This document shows positions 21,236-33,470 of a stretch of 64,000 bases of DNA, piece after piece. The notes beneath the pieces are model-generated. The model had not been told where the DNA came from and did no database searches. It worked only from the letters and a program-made list of their open reading frames with translations. Location: assembly GCA_025716815.1 (NCBI GenBank), contig JAIXMN010000048.1, positions 1-64,000 of the forward strand, read 5' to 3'. Within the stretch, counting starts at the first letter, position 1, and every line of letters starts with the position of its first letter. The stretch is from Dichotomocladium elegans (taxonomy: Eukaryota > Mucoromycota > Mucoromycetes > Mucorales > Lichtheimiaceae). The translations under genes and the position numbers were made by a program.

Positions 21236-24200
21236 ATCACATTTGATTCTAAGCCCATGATGCAGTACTGTAATGCGTCGGTGAAAATGACGGGCTTTAG
21301 TAAAGGTGTTGAAATGTGTCTGCGTGCCTTGGTTTTGTTATGTTCTGACCATTCGCTTGAACGTCGCGCAAACATGATCTGTTTCCCTGTCGCACATTTT
21401 TTGTGGAGGTGTTAAGCTTTTGTCAGGACGCCATGCTTATCGTGGTGTCATTTGGGGAGGGGTGGAAGAGTTTGAGGCAAGGTCTCCTTTTCCGGGGATG
21501 CCTCGGATGACGCATCATGTCTGCACCACCTTTTTCTCAGTACTATCCATATCTTTCTAGATCCGTACTTTGTCTTCCTAGAAGAACATGGAACGTTTGC
21601 CAAGATAGCAAGCGCTGCAATGTTCCGTTAAGATCAACACCATTGATCAAAGCATGATTGAATGCACAAGCAGGTCATATACATGAAGACGCCATGGAGA
21701 CATGGGTTGAGTCACCCCCACTCCTAGGGAGCGCTGCTGCCCCCGTTTATGGATGTGCGGTGGATCGTGCTTTATCTATTATGGGCTGTCAAGGCCGCCG
21801 CGAAACAAGCGAGCTGCATGTTCCAATGACGGAAAACTCCGATTCCCCGCATGCAGGGCAACGGGCGGTATTATGTGTAATTTGGATTACGCGGAAACAA
21901 TCGTCTCTGGAACGTTTCAAGAACACCGTCCGGGGGCCCCATCGCCCGGAAATCATGCGAGAGAGGGCTAGCATTGGAGCACTTGCAATATTTATTGTTA
22001 TTAGAGAGACTGGGTCTCTTATGTCTGACGTATCATTGCCAGGATGGATAGTTTGCCAAGCGTTGTCTCGAATGCACGTCGGACGAGCGCTCCCTTGTCA
22101 ATTAGGGACATTTCAAGACAGCCATTTCCTTTCCCCGCCCCCGCCCACACCAGTTGCAGATCCCTTCCATCAACGACTAACCTCATTTGGTTATGACTGT
22201 CCCGATGGAATGCACAAATATGTTATTCTCGATTTATTTGTCGTACGACGTAGATGTGAAGAGGCGAAGTGAGCCAAGTCCAAGGAGCTTTAGGATACAA
22301 ATCGGATTCGAAGGGACTGATTAGGACTGCCAAGGATAGAGTGCTGTGTGAGTAGTGGGGGAAGGGGAAGGGGAAGGGGAAGGGGCAGGAGGAGGAGATC
22401 GATTTTCTGTGAGCCCCAAGGTGGCTTCTGCATTATTTGCATTTGTAGCGGGATTGTCAAAGGACTAGATCACTTCTATCAGGCAGAGACACTGTTGGTG
22501 GGGGGAAGGTTCGATTACAATGCATCGTCAGCCACGGATTGCAGATGTTCATGCAAGCAACGTGGTCATGTCGTGAGAGAGGGTGAAAATTCGGCCTCTC
22601 CCTCGCCCCTCGTCCCCTCTGGCAGGCCATAAAACATAGATTACGCGTGGGACACCTCTTTTCGGCCACCTCCTGAACGGCCACGCAAGGTTCACCGAGT
22701 GTAATACATCTCTATTTTGCTGTAATGGGACTCACTCAGAATACTAACGCGCAGGAAATAGAGGGCCAATTAGAAGTTATTACCCGCTGTCCCTGTAATT
22801 CAACCGACGCCCAAGATCGGGCCATGGCAACGTATAATACGGGCGAAACTCTTAAAACGGGGTGGCTGCTAATGATGTTGTTTATTTATTTATTTTGCGG
22901 CTACCCCAGGGATTTGAGTCAGGTCACACACATCCAGAGTGTTTTTCAGGTACATACACGCTCTGTACGAGAGGCAGGGCATTAATTGAAGCGGTCAGAT
23001 ACATTGCTTGATGTTGCATATATGTCATGAACTTTTTTACAGTAACCTCATTTGGCATAATCGCGGTTAACCTAAGCCTCTTTGCTAGCTGCGATGATGT
23101 AGATAAAGCAGCGACGATCGAATACCCGGATTTTGCCAGCTTTCTATCCGAGCTATCTTCTTATAGATATAGCCCGAGAGATATAAAAGCATATCACCGT
23201 GGAAGGCAAAGACGTTTTCACAAAAAGGACTAGAATTGGTACTGAAGGAGTACTGAAGGACGCGTGTATGTCATTTGTATGGTTCGTAAAACTAGTGCAG
23301 CAGAAACTCTCATCTATAGCCTCCATCATTCTGATCGGTATTTGCAATTACGTCGCTAATCTCGGAAGCTGTGCTCTCTGATTCAAAGGTTTTGACAGGT
23401 ATGCTGACGTGTTAAGATGGCATGGCCGGGCAATGTGTTTAGAAGAACGCCAATCGAAGACTTTGCTGTACAATCAGAATTGTAAATGCTTGTAAATTGT
23501 ATTCGAATGAAAGCAATTTGCTGTGCGAAAGCGTATAGGCATTTATCACATTGTCATAGCAGCACTGTGCTGACTGAGAACTCGAATCGAACTTGAAAGT
23601 AGAACGTTTAGGACGATGATAAAGAGAGGGGAAACCCAATGTTCGCATTTCATTTCGGCTACCGCGGTAAAATTTCTTCCTCTGCTTCGTGGTAGTCGCT
23701 TTTTTGTTTCCTAGTCCAATGCCTCTCCAATCATCGACGCATTAATTCGACCTATCCAGACAGTAGTAAATCAGCTAAAGACTGCTGTGCTCTTGCAAGT
23801 GCATTACAGAAACATATCGAATTTACTTAAAGTATATATCCTTTGTAACCTCCATCCGGAAAATTTAGTTTCTCTGCTGCGAAGAAGGTGCCTCTCGAGT
23901 CTGGATAATACTTGAAGCTGAACTTGAAAATGAAGTCGAGCTTTCTGAACTACTTGAACACCATATCCGGTTTTCGCTTCCTTCATTCCGGATAACTATC
24001 GCCATGTCTGAAAAATGTTTCGAAAATGCAAACTACTTGTGAAAATTCCTGTACATCAAGGGCAACTCTCCAGATACATAGGCAAGATCGTGGTGAATTG
24101 GACATCTGCAGCAGTTTACGTCAAATGTCGTCTCTACAGATCATTGGGCACCGTGGCCCAGGAAATGATCAACAGTAACCACGTCTATAGTTGGGTAAGA

Positions 24201-25319
24201 ACACACTAACTGCCGTCACCCTAACTATTCTAGTTGTTGAAGAATAAAGACCAGCATGTTCTGTCATGAATTGCTTACATTTGGTCCGTAACTGTCGAGC
24301 TCGCAATAGATTTTGCTACTGTCATCTACCATGATTGGACGGTCTCAGACAAGGATGAGATTCTTATAGCGTCATCTATAATCAGGTAGTCCGTCAGATA
24401 AACAAATAGGAAGAGCTCTTTTTACAAGTTCCAATCAATGTCTATTAAAATGGTCATGCTGGGCGGATGAACATGAACAATTTACTTGATGAGTAAGAAA
24501 CAGTGCGCGGGAGCTTTCATATAAACCTGACATACGACTGGTGCTAAAGTATATCTAATGCATTTAGAAATGGAGAAGGGATAGACTCTACGCGTTAAGT
24601 ACATGCGTTTGAGTTTTCATTTGCAAATTCAGCTTGGATGCTCACACAGCCACATGTCACCGCTGCAGGTTTTCCTTGGTATAGCTCGAGTTGAGGCAAA
24701 CGCTGAGAGTATATTCCCCTACATGAGTAGACGGGTAGCACTGTTTTCTCCAGAGTATCGAACGTCTTCCATGCCCAGTGGCAATACCTTTGTTTGCTCT
24801 TCGACTACACACTACTTGCTAAATTAGACTGCGGCTGTAGAGAAAGAAACAGTGTTGAAGCATAATAAATCACTGAGCTCTTTCCTAGTCTGCTGTTGCT
24901 GATAAAAAGACGTACTTTATGTCAAAACCGGGATCGGTTGATATCAGCTATCGAGGTGGATCAGACGTCGGAGTGCACATTTTGGACATCCCTTACCACG
25001 ATCCACTCTGGACGAAAATCTCGCCGTTTGCCGAGATGTAGCTCAAATCAGACGTAGCTAGTACGAGGAGAATCGCAGACATTAGGTTTTATAGCAAAAA
25101 TGAGGTGAAGTAAAGACAAATCCAGCTATTGGGGGTTTTATTGAGGATTTTATACAAAAACCGCAGCAACACCCCTTATACGATGCTATTATTACTTCCG
25201 CCTTCCGTCTCCTCCCGAAGGAACTGTTGCCCACAGAAAAATATTGCTACAGAAATAAAATAACCGGGAAATCCCAGCAGCACCCGCCTTCACCTCTTCT
25301 GTGATTCTCCTCTCTCAAG
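21236..25319. other. Gene-poor stretch with short candidate frames
   Basis: No complete gene is certain. A 204-codon plus frame (21658-22272) has unbiased composition and overlaps another frame, so it is doubtful. A (GGGAAG)n-like tract lies near 22350-22386. A plus frame at 24015-24209 (containing IVVNWTSAAVYVKCRLY) runs into a GTAAGA donor-like site, and 24918-25043 encodes 41 residues starting MSKPGSVDISYRGG. Both look coding-like but isolated, perhaps relics. Confidence 0.3.
23027..23233 (+). CDS. Possible small secreted protein
   Basis: A 68-codon frame begins MNFFTVTSFGIIAVNLSLF followed by ASC, a plausible signal peptide with a cleavage site near residue 22. The rest is short and polar, ending in a basic RGRQRRFHKKD tail. 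There is no domain or other Cys pattern. A TTTTTTACAG acceptor-like site lies inside the first codons, so the ATG could fall in an intron. Low confidence. Confidence 0.25.
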   Translation: MNFFTVTSFGIIAVNLSLFASCDDVDKAATIEYPDFASFLSELSSYRYSPRDIKAYHRGRQRRFHKKD

Positions 25320-25895
25320 ATGTTTACAGCAACCGCTCAAGCGACTACTTCTTCTCCGTGCTCTGGCCGGACCCATTCCCGCGTCAGGTGGCTGAAGGCG
25401 ATGCCTTATAGCATCCCTTCATCATCTGTTCGCTGCGATCTCCGTCGACGCCGCCGCCAAATACGGGAGGAAAAGGCGGCGTTGGGTATTGATTCGGTGC
25501 TGGCGTCGCGACCTGCACCACCTGTTCCAGGTGGATCGCATGGTCCGCTTCGCAAGCGCGTCACTCCGGGTCGTGCCCAGCGTCGTCTTGGACCGTATCC
25601 AAGACAGGCGCTGCTGGCCGTGCGTTCCAAGCAGCAGCTGCTGCGACGTGAAAGATCCGTGCGCAAGCACGATGCTGAGTACTTGCAGCAATTGCAGCTG
25701 CAGTACTACTATCAGCAGCAGCAGCAGCAACAGCTTCAACTGCAGTACGAACAGCAGCTACAGCTGCTGATTCAAGAGCAGTACCAGAAGCAGCTGCATA
25801 TTGAACAGCTACATCAGCTCCAGCAGCAGCAGCTTTTGCAGCAGCAGCAACTACAGCTTCAACAGCTGTACCAGCTCCAACAGCTGTATCAATAG
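25320..25895 (+). CDS. Gln-rich low-complexity open frame
   Basis: A 191-codon frame has an Arg/Pro-rich first half (residues about 40-115) and a second half almost entirely Gln with Leu and Tyr, built on CAG/CAA triplets (about 25685-25890). Runs such as QQQQQQQ and alternating LQLQ would form a coiled or prion-like tract. The minus strand of the same DNA gives an Ala-rich 171-codon frame, a by-product of CAG repeats. The plus frame has both a start and a stop and mixes CAG with CAA, which favours coding. No family recognised. Confidence 0.35.
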   Translation: MFTATAQATTSSPCSGRTHSRVRWLKAMPYSIPSSSVRCDLRRRRRQIREEKAALGIDSVLASRPAPPVPGGSHGPLRKRVTPGRAQRRLGPYPRQALLAVRSKQQLLRRERSVRKHDAEYLQQLQLQYYYQQQQQQQLQLQYEQQLQLLIQEQYQKQLHIEQLHQLQQQQLLQQQQLQLQQLYQLQQLYQ

Positions 25896-26284
25896 TAGCC
25901 GTGGCAGCTACAGCGCCTCTGGCTTTTAGCCATGCGCTCCCATCCATTCCTTTCTCCTCCTTTTCCCCGGTCGCAGCGCAGGTGCAGCACGACGTCTTGT
26001 CACAACACCTAGCTGCGCACCGTATCCGCAACTGCCACTTCCCTCCCGCCGTGTCATCTGTCAGTATTACTGGCACGTGGCCGGCGTGGTTTCCGCACCT
26101 TCCACCGTGACGCGCGCATTCCGCGCCATATTGAGTAAGTACTAGCTCTAGCTGTATTGACCAAGGCTGACTATTTTCTTTTTCATATGTCGCTTCCAGC
26201 AGCGCCAGGAGCGAAACCTCCTGAGTGCGTGTGTTCCCTCTCCTCTCCTTTCCGCCTCGCCCCCCAGGAGTAGGGAGACGTTTC

Positions 26285-26510
26285 CATGGGACGGAGGGTG
26301 AACCCTACGGGAGTCATCTTGGGCCGGGGAGGATGGCTTCTTCCGCAGTTCCTGTGGAAGTACCAGCATCCTTCGAGCTTGCAGCGTTTGGCGATTCCTC
26401 CTCAGATCAGCAGCAGGTTGCACACTGCCCGTCTGGGGCTCTCTCTGCTCAAGCCCTCAGGGGACTACGAACCTTGATAAAGTAAGTTATGTCTTATCTT
26501 GCATGAACAC
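26285..26510 (+). repeat. Left arm of inverted repeat pair, with exon-like frame
   Basis: About 225 bp that recur inverted at 26852-27110. The last 46 bp (26465-26510) match the other arm at 45 of 46 positions; the rest is diverged but alignable. Both arms translate to MASSA(V/D)PV...LR(G)L(L)RTL(I/T)K followed directly by GTAAGTTATG, an intact splice-donor consensus, so the repeat seems to be an exon plus intron start. Confidence 0.6.
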
Positions 26511-26851
26511 TCAGAAGTGTACTTTTTTTGTTGGCAGCCTTCATGGCAAGAAATACGCTCAAAGTTTATGAGCGTTTGGTGACTTCTACGGCACCATGAC
26601 AAATTTCTGTTTCTACAACATCGGAGCAACCGGGGTCCTAGCGACTGTTTTACTGTAAGTACACCTCTTCATTTTCTACGGTCCTTGTAATGAAACGGAT
26701 GTACTAACTATTCTTATCCTCCTGGAATCTTCCCTGTCCAAATGCCTGGTGTTGCGCTGTTAAGTGCACACCAGGTAATTTTTTGTATTCTTGACTTCTG
26801 CGTCAAGAAGAAGAAAAAAAGATTTCAAAATGCCACACACGTACACCAAAT

Positions 26852-27110
26852 GTGTTCATGCAAGATAAGACATAACTTACTTTGTCAAGGTTCGTAGCAA
26901 TCCCCGTAGCATCAGAGCAGAGAAGTCCTGGGCGTGCGGTGTGCGCCTGTTGTTGGTTTGGGGAGGAAGAGCCGAGCGTTGCGGGCTCGGAGGCTGCTGG
27001 AAACCCACGGGATCTGCAGAAGAAGCCATCTGAGCCGACCCTTGATGGCTTTCCGTATGGGCGATCCCGAAGTCCCTTTTCTCCCTCTCCATCATCCCCC
27101 CTTTCGCCAC
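26852..27110 (-). repeat. Right arm of inverted repeat pair
   Basis: Reads on the minus strand as the partner of 26285-26510. It encodes MASSADPVGFQQPPSPQR and ends RTLTK before GTAAGT. About 340 bp of unrelated spacer separates the arms. Confidence 0.6.
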
Positions 27111-27132
27111 CGGTAGGTGTGTGCTAGCACGC

Positions 27133-27238
27133 ACTTCCAGGCAAAGGCAGCGAGTTTATATTCTCGCATTTCCGGGTGAAGACAGCGAGTTTATCTTTTC
27201 GCATTTCCGGGCGAAGGCAGCGAGCTTATATTCTCGTT
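27133..27238. repeat. About 37-bp tandem repeat, three units
   Basis: Three consecutive units of the form GGCAAAGGCAGCGAGTTTAT followed by ATTCTCGCATTTCC, with a few substitutions. Confidence 0.7.
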
Positions 27239-27956
27239 TATGGGTGTCTCCAGAGAGTACAAGGGATTGTTATCTTATGAACGAAGATTCCAGGCATTGG
27301 GAGCAACTACGAACTTCACTTGCTGGCGCAATCTCCAAGGAAACAAGCCCATCCTATACGCGTGCACTCTTTCAGCAACATACACAGCTCATTATACGGG
27401 CTTTGAATCAAACCTGGATGATGGCATGATCGATGCAAGCTTACGCCCTTGTTTAAGGAATGGAGACAGCTCATGAGGAGATGAAAGCGATCCAAAATTC
27501 AATAATCCGTTAATCAATATTCCCAGCAAATTCGACGGTGTACAGCAAGAAAAAAGACATGCACGAAACCTCCCTCGCCGATGAAATTATCTTCGTCCCC
27601 GATTTGCCTGATGTGCTATCAACTCAATAATATGAAAGGCCATCCGTTTATGCGCTGCTTCATATTAAATGGGCATCAACGTACAAGAACATCCTTAGTG
27701 GCCTGCAACCAGGTCCGAATGGCACGATAACGACTGGATCTAAGACAACATCGGTGCGACAATGGAGCAAAGCGCAAAGCGCGTACATGCGCTAAAACAG
27801 GCGAATCCGGAGAAGAAACACAAGAGAACAACGGTCGACATCGAAAAGAAGGAACCAAAAAGAAGAATCAAAAAGATATACAACGACCATAAAGAAAAGC
27901 AAGAGACTTCGAGACAACTGAAGAAGGAGAAATGACAAGAACAAGAATAAGGAAAA

Positions 27957-28130
27957 AAAGAAGAGCAAAAAAAAAGAAGAGCAAAAAAAAAGAAGAGCAA
28001 AAAAAAAGAAGAGCAAAAAAAAAGAAGAGTAAAAAAAAAGAAGAGTAAAAAAAAAGAAGAGTAAAAAAAAAAAGTAGAGTAAAAAAAAAGAAGAGTAAAA
28101 AAAAAGAAGAGTAAAAGAAAGAAGAGCAAA
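27957..28130. repeat. 17-bp A/G minisatellite
   Basis: About nine to ten tandem copies of a unit close to AAGAAGAGCAAAAAAAA, with GAGCAA and GAGTAA variants. The strand is almost purely purine. Confidence 0.85.
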
Positions 28131-28149
28131 AGAAACAAGAACAAGAATA

Positions 28150-28330
28150 AGAAAACAAAAAAGAGCAAGAGCAAGAGCAAGAGCAAGAGCAAGAGCAAGA
28201 GCAAGAGCAAGAGCAAGAGCAAGAGCAAGAGCAATAGCAAGATCAATTGCAAAAGCAATAGCAAAAGCAAAAGCAAGAGCAAAAGCAATAGCAAGAGCAG
28301 GAACAAGGACAAGCGCAAGAGCAAGAGCAA
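28150..28330. repeat. (GAGCAA)n hexanucleotide repeat
   Basis: Tandem GAGCAA units, grading into AAGCAA and AATAGC variants, continuous with the 17-bp minisatellite and with further A-rich sequence to about 28560. Confidence 0.85.
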
Positions 28331-30944
28331 GAATAAGAATAAGAACAAGAAAACAAAAAGATAACAAAAAAAGGACAAGAAAACAAAAAGAAAAAGAAAA
28401 CAAAAAAGAACAAAAAAGCAAAAAAAGAATAGGAGCAAGAAGAAGAAGAAGAAGAAGAAGAAAAGAGAACGAACAAAAAATAACAAGAACTAAAAAAAGA
28501 ATTAAAAAAGAAGATCCAAAAAAGAGGACAAAAACAAAAAGCAAGAAAAAATACAAAAGAGAAGGAGGAAAGAAGTCCAATGTCCAATGAAGAAACGAGC
28601 GGGGCATATATCCAGAAGGAAAAGCAAGAAGGACAAGACACGCAGGAGCTGAAGAGGGCCGGAGACAAGAAATACAATCAAAGGAGAAGCAACGCCATCT
28701 GTCGATTGATAAATCAAGTACATCGCGCATGTGTTAGAGACAACATCAGGAGGTCCCATCTTTTTCTAAGAAACATCCAGATTGTTTCCGCGAAGATATC
28801 ACTGTGACCGAATACCCGTAACATTCGACGACGCAATAAGCTGAACTTGTCCATTAAATCAACGGTGGTGAATATCTCAGCAACACGGCTGTTCGTTGTC
28901 TGTGCGATCTTTAAGACAAATACCTTCCTATACCCGAAAGTGCACCCAAGATGTGGCAAAAATCAAACGGCTTTTCACTCCAGTGGAAGAATTGTATGTA
29001 ACGCGTCGTTTTCGGTTGTCGAATTCGAGAACATTCTCAGGAATAGCCCAAGCTTACGGCATTCACCCACGTGCCCGCTATTCCCATTATTCACAAAGAA
29101 GTCCATAAAGCTACACGATTGGGCAAGTTACTTTCAAAGCCTCGATCTTTGAATTGCTGCACATTAGCAGCGCATCCCTTTGATACAAGCAGTTGTACCG
29201 TCCATAGCCCTCGAGAGCAGCCTGCATCCGGCTTTCCTAACTTTCCGATGACAGGATTTTCAGGAGCTCTGTATCATTGAGAGACTGACTCAACACCTCA
29301 AGCACAGTGGCTAGAGAGGTATTCCGTTCGTGCAAAGAGCACAACATCTCCATAATAAAAAAAATACGTCCGTTTCGGATCTCTCACTTCTTACCCTTCT
29401 ATACACTTTCAGCATTCAGAAACAAGTAATTAATACTTTGCGAAATGGGAAGAGTCCTGTTAATACAGATACGGTTCAGTGCTGAGCAGGGCGGCAGGTG
29501 GATGGGATGGGTACTTTCTGCTGGCTAATTGGTGGCCGTATATCGGGATCATTTTCTTCCGTTAATTGCTTTAGAGAGACTCGACCCTTACAAGTTTAGC
29601 TCTGAGTCTGCAGTCGGTTAGAGGGATTCGTTACAGGGCTACATGGTCGTAGATGTGCTGCGAAGCTGATGGTAACTCTGACCTTGTTGTTGCGCGAGAG
29701 GATATGGATGAAAGTTGAGTGATTTCGAAAGATTCATCTCTCTCACTCTTACAGGTGTCGTAATGTGGAAAGCCTATGATCCGACTTGGGATAGTTCTAC
29801 AGTGATCATCACGGTGTGTAATGTGGCTATGGATATGTTAACGAGAGAGGGAAAAGAACGAGTATGAGAAGATATCGGATTCCGGATTTCTCTGGGTCTG
29901 TTGAAGGGACCGTTGAGATAAACGCGGGAATGATTACTTGCCCGGTTGTATAGAAAACCCGCATCAGTGAAACAGAAAATCATGCTGTGTACCTCTATTG
30001 TCAGATATGAGACAAGTTTTGGTGCCGTAGTGCTTTTACTACGCAACCCGTGCCACACACCAAGGCGGATTCTCTTGCTGCCTCGTAACCAATCAATATC
30101 ACATTACACGTGATGAAGAATCAAAGGGGTCCCCTTTAAACTTGTCTGCAACAAAACTATGGATCGATAAACAAAACGCATGGTGAAATAGCAGCAATGT
30201 GAGTCGTAGATGCAAGTCTTCAGAAGGAGGTTATCATCTGATATGCTCACAGCACACCAGGCCTATCCAGGGGTGCACACGGCGATAACCAGGACGGAGG
30301 ATTCTTGATGAGCCAGGAGCAAAAGGACAACCGGGGAACATCAACCGACATGCCGCCTCTTTATTTTCAAAAGCGAAAAACAACTGTGCACCCATGGATT
30401 ATTAGGCTTTTCTTAATAATAAAAAAGGGAACTGAATTCATAATCTTCTCATGCGATTGGGTCAGATGAGCTCAGCATACAAAGATGTGCCGGGGGGGGG
30501 CTTCCATCTCATCGTTGGGCTGAGATCACATACAGAGGATGCCTAGCTGCTTTGCTGCAGTGGCATGAATTGGGGAGATGTGACTTTCTTTCGGTTCAAT
30601 GTGTGCCAACAACATTTGCAAGATAGACGACACAGGTTGTTATGTGTGAAAACAAAAGAGGACGAAGAGATAGAGAGAGAGTGTGTGTGTTTGCTCATCA
30701 AAGACATGATCCATAGCCTACTACTTGACATCAGCCCGGGAGTCTGTCCATCGCCCCCAAAAAAGAGACGGCCTATTTCTGGTCGTCCTGTGACTTCTGA
30801 AGGTTGAAGAGCGTTGCTCAGCGGGGCGTTAAGGGAGCGGTATTTCATTCTCCGACGGTCAGATGTGTTAGGAAAGCCAACGGGGGAGGCCATGTAGTGT
30901 TGGATCGGCCAGAAGCGTGTACACCCTCTTTCCGAACAGTGACA

Positions 30945-31775
30945 ATGGTGAGTTTTTTTTTTGGTTACAAACTCGAACATGGAAAAATACAATGACAAGA
31001 ATAGCCCGGCTTTTGGAGATACAGCGGCTAATGGATGGATGGATGGATGGATGGATTGGATTGGATATAGAGCGCCGAAAAGCAGGTCAAGAAGAACCCT
31101 ATGCGCAATCTCAAGATTGAGAAGCTCGTTCTCAACATTTCCGTCGGTGAATCCGGTGACAGACTCACCCGTGCTGCTAAGGTGCTCGAGCAATTGACTG
31201 GTCAGACCCCCGTCTACTCCAAGGCTCGCTACACCGTCCGTACCTTTGGCATTCGTCGTAACGAAAAGATTGCCGTCCACGTTACTGTCCGTGGCCCCAA
31301 GGCTGAGGAAATTCTCGAGCGTGGCCTCAAGGTCAAGGAATATGAACTCCGTGCCCGCAACTTCTCCGAGACCGGCAACTTTGGCTTCGGCATCGACGAG
31401 CACATTGATTTGGGCATCAAGTACGATCCCTCCATCGGTATTTACGGTATGGACTACTACATTGTCATGGGCCGCCCTGGCAACCGTGTCTCTCGCCGCA
31501 AGCACGCCACCAGCCGTGTTGGTTTCCCCCACCGTATCAAGAAGGTATAGTTTATTATTTGGCATGGCTTGGTTTGCATAAATAATAACTGAACACGCTC
31601 GCTCGGACAAATTGTTATAGGACGAGACTATTGAATGGTTTAAGAACCGCGTAAGTAAATCTCTAGAACGAACAACGGTCCGACCCCGTCGTACGGACTG
31701 CTTGTTGCTGTGTGATTTGCTTGCTAACGTGCATCATCATTGGATTAGTTCGACGGTATCGTTCTCAACAAATAA
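30945..31775 (+). CDS. RPL11: 60S ribosomal protein uL5 (L11), four exons
   Basis: Coding exons 30945-30947, 31086-31544, 31621-31650 and 31749-31775 give 172 residues. The first coding exon holds only the ATG; exon 2 opens [20 protein letters not shown]. The long central exon has the uL5 blocks [34 protein letters not shown] and [20 protein letters not shown]. The end [18 protein letters not shown] is split by two short introns, and reading through the first would give a false stop after RIKKV. uL5 binds 5S rRNA in the central protuberance of the large subunit. Intron 1 contains a run of ATGG units (about 31032-31056). The stop is 175 bp from that of the convergent oxidoreductase. Confidence 0.97.
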
Positions 31776-31950
31776 ATGCCTACCGCCATCCCACTTCAAT
31801 AAAGGCGCCGGTGTACATTCTCTTGTCATTTTCAGATCCATATTTTATTTCAACATTTTCAAGGGGTTGGAGTTCTTGTTTCTTTTTTGTGGAAAGGAGT
31901 TCGGGACGCGGTCGGGTGCGGGGGGGAGGGAGGAGAGGAATATGTGATAC

Positions 31951-33470
31951 TCAGGCATCGTCAATCTGAGGGACCTTGATGGCCGTTCCTGTCTCTGCAG
32001 CCTTCAACGCTGCAACAATGACAGCAAGGTGCGCGAATCCGTCCTCGGGCTTCACAACGATCTCCGCACCGTAGCGGATGGCAGAGTAAAGGTTGTACAT
32101 TTCTCCCTCAACATCTTCAAAGCCAGCGACGGTCTTGCGCTTCAGGAGAGCCGCAGCGTCTAGAGCTTTGCCATCTGCACCGAGAATTTCGACATCGGTA
32201 TCGTCCGTTAGACGGATTGTCCCGTTTGTGCCATGGATTTCAAGGCGCATCGCCTTTACACCAGCGGAGGCCTATGTGCCGTTTTTTATATCATTGAGCA
32301 AGCCAAATTCTTGCCCCTCTTCCCTCCACTGCAAGGACATACAAACGTGAAGTTGGCCGTGCCAACAGCACCATTGGCGAGCTTGATGACCGATGCCAGT
32401 GTTGCCACTGAGACGGGGCCCATCTTGCGCTCGGTAATAAATGCGCTCACTTCGTCAAATGCGCCCAGGATAGGAATAAGATGGGCCATATCATGGACTC
32501 CGCCATCACTCAGGTAACCGCTGAATCAAGTACAAAAAAACATTCGTTATTAGATAAGAAAAACAAGGTCGATCGGACGGATCTTCGTCAGAATATACAT
32601 TATCATTTACCCTGGATGCTGAGGAACCTGCCTCCACTTTGTAGTATGATAAAGCGAATCGGGATTGAAGGGTCTGGCCGAATCATATGTGAAATTGACC
32701 ATCTACAATGACCTCCCTTCTTCAGCGTCGCGCTTTGATTTGCTTACTAATCCAACTTGGGCTGCTTTACCTCACCAATACCGCCTTGGCGTACATAGTC
32801 CGCAACCGCTTGAACTAGCGAATGATGCGACCAGTTCTCCGCAACAGTGACAATCGTCTGTGCTTTGCGTGCGGCTTGCACGATCTTGCGGGCATCCTCG
32901 AGGTTATGGGCTATATATAAAAATGACGTCAATACACCACGATCATGCATGGACGCGCACGCACACACTCAGCATACCGATAGGTTTCTCAAAGATGATG
33001 TGTTTCTTTGCCTGGATAGCAGCCTCAACAATCTAACAACATTGTGTCGTCGTCATCATCAGCACACTGCAACATCCTCAACCCCTTTCTTTTTGTTAGT
33101 GCTCAGGCTCAGCGTACTTCACGGTTGTACTGGACAGGAAGTAGTGCGTCAATGACTTCGACATTGGGATCGTGAATCAGATCGTTGGGGTTCGTATAGA
33201 TGGCCGAGTCGGAAATGCCAGCCTAGTATCGCCGTCTCCATCGTCAGAGCACTGTTTCCCTCCGCGCGTGCATGCACGTTCCTGAACCCTCTTCCGCACC
33301 CCCAGCCTGTGCGATACCTCTTTGGCAAACTTTTCGGCCTTATCGCGAGAACGATTGGCACAGGCCACGATTTTAAACTTATCCTCGCCAAGGGCTCGGT
33401 AGGCCCTCAGATGGCGGTATGCAAAGATACCTGTGCCAATGATACCAACACGAATAGGATCCGAAGACAT
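31951..33470 (-). CDS. Gfo/Idh/MocA-family NAD(P)-dependent oxidoreductase, seven exons
   Basis: Exons 33470-33318, 33222-33118, 33032-32978, 32910-32771, 32702-32611, 32520-32343 and 32271-31951 join without frame error to 347 residues, normal for this family. The Rossmann motif VGIIGTGIFAYRHLRAYRAL is at residues 8-27. FEKPI at about 100-104 holds the conserved Lys, and GGYLSDGGVHDMAHL gives the family's Asp/His pocket. Members reduce or oxidise sugars, dihydrodiols and related carbonyl compounds; D-xylose dehydrogenase or dihydrodiol dehydrogenase activity is possible but cannot be read from the sequence. It is convergent with uL5 and over 500 bp from PRE3. Confidence 0.92.

Larger units (their letters stand above)
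27480..30940. other. Gene-poor stretch around a purine-rich minisatellite
   Basis: No recognised gene up to the uL5 start. A Lys-rich 57-codon frame (27762-27935, beginning MEQSAKRVHALKQANPEKK) directly precedes the minisatellite. Frames at 28580-28807, 28847-29152 and 29774-30058 are short and in conflicting frames. The leader of uL5 lies at the right end. Confidence 0.35.

Noticed and set aside
21658..22272. 204-codon plus-strand frame
   Set aside because: No codon bias, no domain, and overlaps other random frames; not listed as a gene.
25561..26076. Ala-rich 171-codon minus-strand frame
   Set aside because: By-product of CAG/CTG repeats belonging to the Gln-rich plus frame.
27740..28730. 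Long Leu/Phe-rich minus-strand frames (248 and 312 codons) that mimic membrane proteins
   Set aside because: They are translations of the purine minisatellite's complement (TTC/CTT/TTG repeats), not a transporter.
30543..31610. 355-codon minus-strand frame opposite uL5
   Set aside because: Covers the uL5 exons in antisense and then crosses its intron; no homology or start context.
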